From Acidimicrobiia bacterium (GTDB taxonomy: Bacteria; Actinomycetota; Acidimicrobiia; Spongiisociales; ZC4RG35), in contig PKRG01000034.1 of assembly GCA_017577575.1 (NCBI GenBank), positions 1-17,515 on the forward strand: 17,515 bases of DNA, given 5' to 3'. A program made the position numbers and the translations under genes. The notes below the pieces were generated by a model. It ran no database searches. It was not told where the DNA came from and worked only from the letters and a program-made list of their open reading frames with translations. Below, piece after piece: positions 1-6,724 of the stretch. Position 1 is the stretch's first letter. Each line of letters begins with the position of its first letter.

Positions 1-72
1 TCCGTAGGCCGCGATCACCCACGGCAGGAGGAGGGCGGCGTGCCAGACCGTGAACCGGCGCAGGCGACTCAC
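1..72 (-). CDS. N-terminus of an unidentified membrane protein (cut by window edge)
   Basis: An open frame starts with GTG at 72-70, 13 bases after the tadC stop codon, and runs 24 codons to the window edge. The peptide begins MSRLRRFTVWH and continues into a hydrophobic stretch (AALLLPWVIAA), as expected of a positively charged N-terminus followed by a membrane helix or signal anchor. Its short distance and shared strand suggest it is the next gene of the Tad operon. Too little is visible to assign a family; a TadE/F/G-like pseudopilin, a sensor protein or an unrelated membrane protein are all possible. The start codon is uncertain because no strong ribosome binding site is seen. Confidence 0.45.
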   Translation of the reverse strand, partial: MSRLRRFTVWHAALLLPWVIAAYG

Positions 73-85
73 GACGGTCGTCGCG

Positions 86-1006
86 TCACGTGCCCGAGAA
101 GGCGCCCATGATCTGGATGGCGGCAGGGCCGAGCAGCACGATGAAGAGCGACGGGAAGATGCAGAACACCAGCGGGAACACCAGCTTGACCGGCGCCGCG
201 AACGCCTTCTCCTGGGCCCGCTGGCGGCGCTTGACCCGCATCTCGTCGGCCTGGACCCGCAGCACCCGTGCGATCGTCACGCCGAAGGCCTCCGCCTGGA
301 GCATGGCCAACAGGAACGACCGCAGCTCGTCGAGGTCAGTGCGGTCCATGAGGTGACGCATGGCGTCCCTGCGGCTGACGCCGACGCGGGTCTCCTGCAA
401 CATGCGGAAGAACTCCTCCGACAGCGGGCCCGGCACGGTGGCCACCACTCGCGCCAGGGCGCTGTCGAAACCGAGACCCGCCTCCACCGAGATCACCAGG
501 AGGTCGAGCACGTCGGGTAGCGCCTTCTGCATCGCCAGCCGGCGTTCGTCGACCTTGCGGGTCAGCCAGGCTTCAGGGCCGAAGAAGCCGAGCACGATCG
601 GCAACACGAACAAAGCCATCCGCTGCAGGCCGTCGGCGCCCACGCCTTGGGCGAAGAACGCCAGAATCACACCGGCGATGGTGGTCAGCACCTTGATGGC
701 GGCGAACGCCGGGGCATCCAGGTTGCCGGGGTTGCCGGCCAACATGAGGCGGCGCTGTGTCTTCTCGAGATACCCCACCGGCGTCAGGCGCTTGATGGCC
801 TGGCCGGCCTTGAGGATCAGCGGGGCAACCGCCCGTTCCGAGAGAGGCTTGGCCAAAGTCTCTTCGCGGAGGACGTCTTTTCCGTAGACGGCCAGCCGGT
901 CGGTGGCCGACTGCTGGGCACGTAGCACGCCATTGCCGATCCAGATGACGACGAAGGCGACGAAGAGGAACGTCGCTACCAGGCCGATGATCAGTAGAGA
1001 GTCCAC
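86..1006 (-). CDS. tadC: TadC-like inner-membrane platform protein (type II secretion F family)
   Basis: This 306-residue protein has the size and layout of TadC, one of the two inner-membrane platform proteins of Tad/Flp pilus assembly, which by family knowledge couple the TadA ATPase to pilin polymerisation. Visible are an N-terminal membrane helix (about 3-23), a cytoplasmic stretch, two helices (about 101-118 and 128-146), the T2SSF domain beginning ALPDVLDLLVISVEAGLGF (162-180) with the usual conserved glycine, a basic segment (255-266) and a final membrane helix (273-293). It starts with GTG, preceded by a GAGG Shine-Dalgarno-like element, seven bases after the stop of the VWA-TadB gene, so the two are almost certainly co-transcribed. 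TadB and TadC are paralogues; the assignment to TadC rests on position after TadB and on the shorter, VWA-free form. Confidence 0.88.
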   Translation of the reverse strand: MDSLLIIGLVATFLFVAFVVIWIGNGVLRAQQSATDRLAVYGKDVLREETLAKPLSERAVAPLILKAGQAIKRLTPVGYLEKTQRRLMLAGNPGNLDAPAFAAIKVLTTIAGVILAFFAQGVGADGLQRMALFVLPIVLGFFGPEAWLTRKVDERRLAMQKALPDVLDLLVISVEAGLGFDSALARVVATVPGPLSEEFFRMLQETRVGVSRRDAMRHLMDRTDLDELRSFLLAMLQAEAFGVTIARVLRVQADEMRVKRRQRAQEKAFAAPVKLVFPLVFCIFPSLFIVLLGPAAIQIMGAFSGT

Positions 1007-1013
1007 GTTCGCC

Positions 1014-2969
1014 TCACACGTCGATGTCGATGATCTTCCGGAGCCAGATGATGCCGCCGATCATCAGCACGATGCCGACGCCGATGGCGATGCGGCCGAA
1101 GGTCTCCTGCAAGAGCGGCATCAGGTAGTCCCGGTTGCTCACCCATAGGAAACCCGCCATGGCAAACGGGAGAGCACCCAGGACGAACGCCGAGATGCGT
1201 CCCTCGGCGGTCAGCGCCTTGATCTCGCCCCGGAGACGGTTCCGGGCCAGCATCGTGTCGGCCACGGTCTGGAGCACCTCCGCGAGGTTGCCGCCGACCT
1301 CCCGCTGGATCTCGATGGCCATCACCGCCCACTCGAAGTCCTTGGACTGGGTGCGCTCTGTTATCCCCTGCAGCGCCTCGGGGACGCTGCGGCCGAGGCG
1401 GGCCTCGGCGATCGCCCGTCCGAACTCCCGGGCGGTCGGGTTCGGCGCTTCCGACGCCACCGCCTCCACCGCCTGGAGCAGCGAGTATCCGGCCCGGAGC
1501 GACGTGGCCAGGAGGACGAGCGTGTCGGGCAGCTGCTGCTCGAACTTGCGCTTCTCCCGGCTCCCGGCCCAGTTGATGAACCCGAAGACGAGGAGGATCA
1601 CCAGCACGAAGACGACCAGGCCGCCCACCGGGCCCGAGAACAACCACCCGAACACGCCCAGCAGGAAGGCGACGCCGACCGCAGCCAGGATCGCCTCGCC
1701 CGGTGACAGCGGGATGTTGGCCTGCTCGAGAGCCGAATTGACGCCCGACAGCAGCCCGCGCCGCTTCACCTCTTCTTCGGCCCGCTGGCTGAACTTGCGG
1801 AGCAGCGGGAGGCGGTCGAGCAGGGTCTTCTTCTCCTCCTGCTGCGGGCCGCGCCGCCCGTAGGCGGCCAGACGCTTGGCGAACGCTCCCCCGCCTTCCT
1901 CTTCCTGGCGGCCGAAGAGGATCCACACGAACAGCGCCAGGGCCGCCCCAGTGGCCAGGGCGGCGATCAGCATCAGCGTGCCCGGCGACACCGGCAGCTG
2001 GCTCTCGACGACGAAGGTCTGGGCTTCGGGGAAGCTCACGGTCGTCGTCACCGCCGGCGCCGTGGTGGTGGTCACGAAGCCGCTCACCTGGGCGGTCGCC
2101 TCGGCGGACAGGTCGCCGTAGGTCGCCCCGAAGGCGAGCTCGCCCGGCGCCGAATGGGGCACGTTGAAGCGTGCCACGAGCACGTTGTTGATCTCCTGCT
2201 GGATCTGCCCGTAGAGGGCGGTCAGCTCGTTGGGGCTGGGCGCCTGGAGAAACATGCCGCCCGAGGAGGTCTCGGCGATCCGGCGGACCGCCTCCGGGTC
2301 GAAGTCCGGCGCCTCCAGGGCGATGCCGAAGATCCGCACGTCGGACTCACCGATGGCGGCGAGCACTTCCGCCTCGGACGCGGAGCTGCCGTTGTCGGCG
2401 CCGTCGGCGAGCAGGATCAGGTTGGGCTGCAGGTTGGCGGCGCTGGGATGGGCGAACATCTCCAGCGACCGCAGGACGGCGTCGTTGAGGAGCGTCGCCC
2501 CCGCCGCTTCGATGGCGTCGATCCGCGCCAGCAGCGTCTCGGTGTTGTTGGTGAAGCCCTGCAGCACCCGCACCTGGTCGTCGAAGGTGACGACGGCCAC
2601 GAAGTCCTCCGGCCGCTTCGCCTCGACGAAGCTGCGGGCGGCGGCCTTGGCGGCGGCGATCGGGGCGCCTTCCATCGACCCGGACGTGTCGATCGCCAGG
2701 ATCACGCCCACCGGGACCGTCGACGAGCCCAACGGCTCGACGGTCAGGTTCTCGACCGGCTGGCCCTCGGCGGTGATCTGGAGCAGGGCCGGGTCGAGCG
2801 CCTCCGGCAGGTTGCGGAGCCCGACCACCATCGTCACCGCCCCGTTCTCGTCGTAGCGGGAGGTGTTGACCTCGACGATCTTGATTTCGCTCGACTGGGC
2901 CCCGGCCGCGGCCGGGAAAGCCACGACCGCGGCGAGGACCAGAGCGAGGAGAAGACGTAGCCTGCTCAC
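1014..2969 (-). CDS. tadB: VWA domain fused to TadB-like platform protein
   Basis: This 651-residue protein combines two modules normally found apart. Residues 1-24 look like a signal peptide (cleavage near AAAGAQ). Residues about 86-265 form a von Willebrand A domain with a complete metal-binding MIDAS set: DTSGS at 94-98, Thr159 in GATLLNDA and Asp189 in LLADGAD. A Thr-rich linker (about 299-311) leads to a membrane helix (about 331-352), a charged cytoplasmic segment, two hydrophobic segments (426-444, 449-466), the T2SSF domain (PDTLVLLATSLRAGYSLLQA, 481-500) and two C-terminal helices (593-610, 624-643). The predicted topology puts the VWA domain outside the membrane and the TadB part inside. 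The GTG start overlaps the cpaF stop by four bases (GTGA, 2966-2969), which indicates translational coupling. The fused platform half should pair with TadC and TadA; the ligand of the VWA half is unknown. Confidence 0.9.
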   Translation of the reverse strand: MSRLRLLLALVLAAVVAFPAAAGAQSSEIKIVEVNTSRYDENGAVTMVVGLRNLPEALDPALLQITAEGQPVENLTVEPLGSSTVPVGVILAIDTSGSMEGAPIAAAKAAARSFVEAKRPEDFVAVVTFDDQVRVLQGFTNNTETLLARIDAIEAAGATLLNDAVLRSLEMFAHPSAANLQPNLILLADGADNGSSASEAEVLAAIGESDVRIFGIALEAPDFDPEAVRRIAETSSGGMFLQAPSPNELTALYGQIQQEINNVLVARFNVPHSAPGELAFGATYGDLSAEATAQVSGFVTTTTAPAVTTTVSFPEAQTFVVESQLPVSPGTLMLIAALATGAALALFVWILFGRQEEEGGGAFAKRLAAYGRRGPQQEEKKTLLDRLPLLRKFSQRAEEEVKRRGLLSGVNSALEQANIPLSPGEAILAAVGVAFLLGVFGWLFSGPVGGLVVFVLVILLVFGFINWAGSREKRKFEQQLPDTLVLLATSLRAGYSLLQAVEAVASEAPNPTAREFGRAIAEARLGRSVPEALQGITERTQSKDFEWAVMAIEIQREVGGNLAEVLQTVADTMLARNRLRGEIKALTAEGRISAFVLGALPFAMAGFLWVSNRDYLMPLLQETFGRIAIGVGIVLMIGGIIWLRKIIDIDV

Positions 2970-4351
2970 CGGATCATCGACATCTCTCCGCCCCGGCGGG
3001 CGAAGGGCTCCGGATCGAAGAGGTCGGCGGGGAGGTGGATGCCCTGGGCGGCCAGGTCCTCCGAGAACGTCGGGCGGATGCCCGTCGCCTTGAGGCGGCC
3101 CCGGAAGCGCCCGGTCTCCTCGTCGATGCCTTCTCCGTAGTCGAACAGGAACAGGTCCTGGAGGGTGATCACGTCGCCCTCCATGCCCTCGACCTCGGTG
3201 ATGTGGGTGATCCGCCGGGAGCCGTCCCGGAGTCGGGCGACGTGCACGATCAGGTCGATGGCCGAGGCGATCTGCTCCCGGATGGCCCGCACCGGCAAGT
3301 CGAAGCCGGCCATCAGCACCATCGTCTCGATACGGGAGAGGGTGTCACGGGGGCTGTTGGAGTGGATCGTGGTCAGCGACCCATCGTGGCCGGTGTTCAT
3401 CGCCTGGAGCATGTCGAGCGCCTCGGCGCCACGACACTCACCGACGACGATCCGGTCGGGACGCATACGCAGGGTATTGCGGACCAGGTCGCGGATGGTG
3501 ATCGCACCCTTGCCCTCGATGTTCGGCGGGCGGGACTCCAGGGTGAGGACGTGCTCCTGATGGAGCTGCAGCTCGGCGGCGTCCTCTACCGTGACGATTC
3601 GCTCGTCGGCGGGGATGTAGGAAGAGAGGACGTTCAGGGTCGTCGTCTTGCCGGAGCCGGTACCGCCGGAGATGACGATGTTGAGCCGGCCCCGGACACA
3701 CGCCCGCAGGAAGTCCGCCACCCGCTGGGTCATGGTGCCGAAGCGGATCAGGTCGGCCTCCTGGTACGGGTCGACGGCGAACTTGCGGATGGTGAGGAAC
3801 GGGCCGCCGATCGCCAGCGGGGCGATGACGGCGTTGACGCGGGAGCCGTCGGGCAGGCGGGCGTCCACCATCGGCGTGGCCTCGTCGACGCGGCGGCCGA
3901 TCTGGCCGACGATCTTGTCGATGATGCGGCGCAGATGGACCTCATCGACGAAGTGGACGTCGGACTTGTAGAGCTTGCCGCCCTTCTCGTAGTAGATGTC
4001 GTAGGGTCCGTTGGCCATCACCTCGGTGACGTCGGGGTCGTTGAGCAGCGGGTCGATGGGCCCGTAGCCCAGGACGTCGGAGGCGATCTCGTTGAGGAGC
4101 TGGCGGCGGTCGGCGGAGGTGAGGGGCATCCCCTGCTCCTGATCGATCGCCCACTCCAGCATCTCCATGACGCGGAGCCGCAGCTCGGCGTCGGACATCT
4201 GGCGGTCGTAGAGGGTGGGGCCGAGCTCCTCGATGACCTTGAAGTGGAGCCGGCCACGCAGTTCGTTCAGCTGGGCAGACCGGTTGTTGGCGAAGCCGGT
4301 CGCTTCGGCGGAAGCTCGCGCCTGGGCAACACGTTCAGAGAGTGAAGCCAT
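2966..4351 (-). CDS. cpaF: CpaF/TadA pilus assembly ATPase
   Basis: This 461-residue protein is the cytoplasmic secretion ATPase that powers Tad/Flp pilus assembly, a member of the type II/IV secretion VirB11-like family. The N-terminal domain (about 1-180) has the conserved GYGPIDPLLNDPDVTEVMANG (95-115). The ATPase core shows Walker A GGTGSGKT (229-236), the Asp box VTVEDAAELQL (253-263), the Walker B region IVVGECRGAEALDML (301-315) and the His box TGHDGSLTTIHSNSP (320-334). All catalytic motifs are intact. The ATG start has an AAAGGA Shine-Dalgarno sequence about eight bases upstream. The gene follows cpaE after 22 bases and overlaps the VWA-TadB gene by four. The C-terminal tail after about 400 is lineage-variable. 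Being next to tadB/tadC and cpaB/cpaE makes CpaF/TadA far more likely than a conjugation or competence ATPase. Confidence 0.96.
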   Translation of the reverse strand: MASLSERVAQARASAEATGFANNRSAQLNELRGRLHFKVIEELGPTLYDRQMSDAELRLRVMEMLEWAIDQEQGMPLTSADRRQLLNEIASDVLGYGPIDPLLNDPDVTEVMANGPYDIYYEKGGKLYKSDVHFVDEVHLRRIIDKIVGQIGRRVDEATPMVDARLPDGSRVNAVIAPLAIGGPFLTIRKFAVDPYQEADLIRFGTMTQRVADFLRACVRGRLNIVISGGTGSGKTTTLNVLSSYIPADERIVTVEDAAELQLHQEHVLTLESRPPNIEGKGAITIRDLVRNTLRMRPDRIVVGECRGAEALDMLQAMNTGHDGSLTTIHSNSPRDTLSRIETMVLMAGFDLPVRAIREQIASAIDLIVHVARLRDGSRRITHITEVEGMEGDVITLQDLFLFDYGEGIDEETGRFRGRLKATGIRPTFSEDLAAQGIHLPADLFDPEPFARRGGEMSMIR

Positions 4352-4373
4352 CAGTGTGTCCTTTCATCCCAGC

Positions 4374-5558
4374 TCACTTTCGGCCGAACAGGCCACGACC
4401 TGAAGGGGGTTCCGGGACAGGACCGGCCACCAGTTCGGCCACCGACTCGAAGCCTTTGGCGATCCGAGACTTCGGCTGGGACTCGACCACCGGCCGGCCC
4501 TCGTTCACCGAAGCCGCGACCGCGCCGTCGGACGGCACCGCGGCGGCGATCTTCGCCTTGAGAGCAGTCTCGATCTCCTTCTCGTCCAGCCGGGCCTTGG
4601 CGTTGGCCCGGTTCATGACGATGTGCACCTTGTCGGTGGGGAACTTCAGCAGGCGCAGCGTCTCCAGCGCCAGCTTGGCGTTCTTCACCGACGGGAGATC
4701 CATGTCGACCACCATCAGCACCTGGTCCCCCGCCTCGATCAGCGACAGCAGGAGTTCGTCGAGCATCGAGGCCGTGTCGACGATCACGTAGTCGAACTGC
4801 TCCTTCAGCAGCTCGATCATCTTCATCAGACCGGCCGTGGTGATGTCGTCGGCGAACGCCGGCTCCAGCGGGGCGGCCAGGACTTTCAGGCCGCTGGGAT
4901 GCTCGGTGAGCAGCGAGTCGAGCATCTGGGCGTCGAGATGGTGCATCTCGTGAGCGGCGTTGACCATCGTGAACCGAGGCTCCAGCTGGAGGACCAGACA
5001 GCAGTCCCCGAACTGCAGGTCGGCGTCCACGAGCACCACTCGCTTGCCCTGGTGCCGGGTGAGGAGCAGGGCGAGGTTGGTGGCGGTGACGGTCTTTCCG
5101 CTCCCGCCCTTGGCCGAGGTGACCACGACCACCTTGCCCAGCTCGGAGTCGTCCTCGTCGGCGGGCACCGCCGCGATGCGGCGGGTCCGCTCGAGGACGT
5201 CACCGGCGAATTGCTCGATCGCCGCTTCGATCTTCCGCTCGTCGAGGGGCAGCTCGATCACGTCGGAGATGCCCACCCGCATGGCGGAACGCAACAGATC
5301 GGCGGTGACCGCCGGGGCGATCAGGATGAGGATCAGCTCGGGGGCGGCGTTGTGGATCGCCCGGATGGCGTTCATCGACGCCGCGTTGGCGAACGACGGG
5401 CCGAGGAGCACCATCCGCAGCTGCCCACCCTCGATCGCAGCGAGCGCGCCTTCGAGCGAACGCTCTACCGGCAGCCGTCCATCGAGAAGGCGCTTGGCTT
5501 CGTCGATGAACGCGTCGTCATCGTCGACGACGAGGAGATTCTGCTCGCTGAGTGACAT
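4374..5558 (-). CDS. cpaE: CpaE/TadZ-like localisation ATPase with degenerate receiver domain
   Basis: The 394-residue product matches CpaE/TadZ, a ParA/MinD-like protein that by family knowledge positions the Tad machine in the cell. The N-terminal domain (about 7-118) has a receiver fold start (LLVVDDDD, 8-15), but where the phosphoacceptor aspartate should lie, after the third strand, it reads MVLLGPSF (49-56), so it is probably an unphosphorylatable receiver. The ATPase part has the deviant Walker A KGGSGKT (150-156), VDADLQFGD (177-185) and DYVIVDT (256-262). A Pro/Gly-rich tail ends in GLFGRK. I chose the ATG at 5558 rather than the upstream in-frame codon at 5624, because the latter lies inside cpaB and the 5558 start sits seven bases after the cpaB stop. 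A MinD-type protein of another system is unlikely given the neighbours. Confidence 0.9.
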   Translation of the reverse strand: MSLSEQNLLVVDDDDAFIDEAKRLLDGRLPVERSLEGALAAIEGGQLRMVLLGPSFANAASMNAIRAIHNAAPELILILIAPAVTADLLRSAMRVGISDVIELPLDERKIEAAIEQFAGDVLERTRRIAAVPADEDDSELGKVVVVTSAKGGSGKTVTATNLALLLTRHQGKRVVLVDADLQFGDCCLVLQLEPRFTMVNAAHEMHHLDAQMLDSLLTEHPSGLKVLAAPLEPAFADDITTAGLMKMIELLKEQFDYVIVDTASMLDELLLSLIEAGDQVLMVVDMDLPSVKNAKLALETLRLLKFPTDKVHIVMNRANAKARLDEKEIETALKAKIAAAVPSDGAVAASVNEGRPVVESQPKSRIAKGFESVAELVAGPVPEPPSGRGLFGRK

Positions 5559-5565
5559 GGCCTGA

Positions 5566-6450
5566 TCAGCCCCCGAAGATGTCTTGGACCAGATCGCCCT
5601 CGAAGAGATTTTCGATTGTGACACCTCTCGTCTCGACTTCGACGAAGTCCTCCGGCACGAGGGTCAGCCACACCGATCCGTTCTCGAAAGCGTAGACGAA
5701 TTTCTCCGCCTGTTCTGCGTCGACTTCCAGAGTGAACACCGTCGCCGGGGCGGTTTCCCCGCCTTCGGCGGTGCCGCCTTCCGGCGTGACGGACACTTCC
5801 TGGCGCTCCCCTTCCTGGGGACGGACGTCACGGTCGACGGCGAGCACCGGGATGCCCTGGAGGACGTAGCGGCTCAGGGTCACCACCTCGGTCTCCTCTT
5901 CGGGCTGGGCGGTCTCTCCCTCCTCGCCGGAGGGGATGCCGAACCCGGGCGCCTGCTCGGGCAGGAGGTCGAACTCGATGTCGATGGTGAGGATGGCGTT
6001 GATGCGGTCGCCGGGGCGGATGAAGCCGTTCACACCCCGCACCTGGTCGGTGGAGACGGTGATCGCCTGCTTGCCCGACGGGATCAGCTCGGCCAGCGGC
6101 GTGATGTCGGTGGTCAGCTCGACCCACTGGTCGGTGGTGAGGATCTGGTTCTCGGCGATCGGGCCCACGGCGACCTTGCCGCCGATGACGGCCCGCAGCT
6201 CCTCCTCCGAGCGGATGAAGCCGGCGGGGACGTCTTCCATCTGGTCGATGCTCTGCTCCCACATCGGCGTCTGGAGGAAGAGGTCACCGTCCTGGCCTTC
6301 GGGGACCGCCTGCGTCGCACGGAACACGACCACTTCCTCGCGGCCTTCCCGCACTTCGTCTTCGATCCCGCTCACGAACATGTAGACGGAGAACGCCGCC
6401 ACACCGGCCAGGATCAGTGCAACGAGCAGAACGAGTGCTCTCCTACCCAT
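5566..6450 (-). CDS. cpaB: CpaB/RcpC Tad pilus assembly protein
   Basis: This 294-residue protein fits CpaB/RcpC, an envelope component of Tad pilus assembly. It has an N-terminal membrane anchor (about 5-27), then a SAF-type domain (about 38-105: VVVFRATQAVPEGQDG, later IAENQILTTDQW), and the RcpC-like domain with the characteristic GVNGFIRPGDRINAILT (139-155) and a C-terminal FTLEVDAEQAEKFVYAFENG (239-258). Two acidic low-complexity insertions (about 172-188 and 223-235) are lineage-specific. The ATG start is supported by AGGTGAGG at 6458-6465, a near-ideal ribosome binding site. It is the first gene of the operon, downstream of a 180-nt leader. In a monoderm actinobacterium it would work at the cytoplasmic membrane or cell wall rather than at a secretin; that is inference. 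Confidence 0.9.
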   Translation of the reverse strand: MGRRALVLLVALILAGVAAFSVYMFVSGIEDEVREGREEVVVFRATQAVPEGQDGDLFLQTPMWEQSIDQMEDVPAGFIRSEEELRAVIGGKVAVGPIAENQILTTDQWVELTTDITPLAELIPSGKQAITVSTDQVRGVNGFIRPGDRINAILTIDIEFDLLPEQAPGFGIPSGEEGETAQPEEETEVVTLSRYVLQGIPVLAVDRDVRPQEGERQEVSVTPEGGTAEGGETAPATVFTLEVDAEQAEKFVYAFENGSVWLTLVPEDFVEVETRGVTIENLFEGDLVQDIFGG

Positions 6451-6632
6451 GAAGTTTCCTCACCTTTTCGACTCGATTGAGTGAACTTGTCAGACGCTGC
6501 TTGCCGAGCGCCTGACAGCGGCGGGATGCGATCGGCGCCGCTTCGGGGCACTTGGCAGTCGGCTCCTAATGTCGGCGTCTCCGTGACCGGCCTGAACCCT
6601 TTTTGTCCGGCCGTCGGAACGATCCCAGCCCG
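6451..6632 (-). promoter_or_regulatory. Structured 5' leader of the Tad operon
   Basis: Between the inferred start of transcription (near 6632) and the cpaB ATG lie about 180 nt of gene-free leader with several potential stems in the minus-strand RNA. The best is UGUCAGGCGCU / AGCGUCUGACA (6517-6507 with 6498-6488), 11 bp with one G-U pair and an 8-nt loop. Directly before it is GCGGCG/CGCCGC (6541-6536 with 6523-6518). A small bulged stem, TTC-ACTC/GAGT-GAA, lies just before the ribosome binding site. The G-U pair in the long stem would be an A-C mismatch in the plus-strand RNA, which supports minus-strand function. I do not recognise a known riboswitch class; a c-di-GMP-I motif was looked for and not seen. 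Confidence 0.4.
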
Positions 6633-6638
6633 GCGGGC

Positions 6639-6666
6639 AGCATACATGCAAGCGCCTTCCGCACAA
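6639..6666 (-). promoter_or_regulatory. Candidate sigma-70-type promoter for the Tad operon
   Basis: On the minus strand a -35-like TTGTGC (6666-6661) and a -10-like TATGCT (6644-6639) are separated by 16 bases. It is the best pair seen in the rpsA-cpaB gap and lies after the rpsA terminator, so the Tad operon can be transcribed independently of rpsA. It would give a leader of about 180 nt. Confidence 0.45.
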
Positions 6667-6695
6667 GGGATCCGCCGAGCCACCGCCGAGAAACA

Positions 6696-6723
6696 GAAGA
6701 GGGCCCCGGTCGGGGCCCTCTTC
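6696..6723 (-). terminator. Intrinsic terminator of rpsA
   Basis: A perfect 12-bp stem (GAAGAGGGCCCC with GGGGCCCTCTTC) with a GGTC/GACC tetraloop begins one base after the rpsA stop codon. In the minus direction it is followed by TGTTTCTC, a broken U tract. The stem is very stable but the U tract is weak, so some read-through into the Tad leader is possible. Confidence 0.85.
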
Positions 6724-6724
6724 G

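Noticed and set aside
3035..4345. 436-codon open frame opposite cpaF, and similar long plus-strand frames over cpaE, cpaB, trpB and trpC
   Set aside because: All lie antisense to clearly recognised genes, lack ribosome binding sites and recognisable motifs, and have the biased composition of shadow frames.
6451..6632. Known c-di-GMP-I riboswitch before the Tad operon
   Set aside because: Attractive because pili are often c-di-GMP controlled, but the conserved receptor segments of that class (such as the ACGCAAAGC-like strand) are not present.
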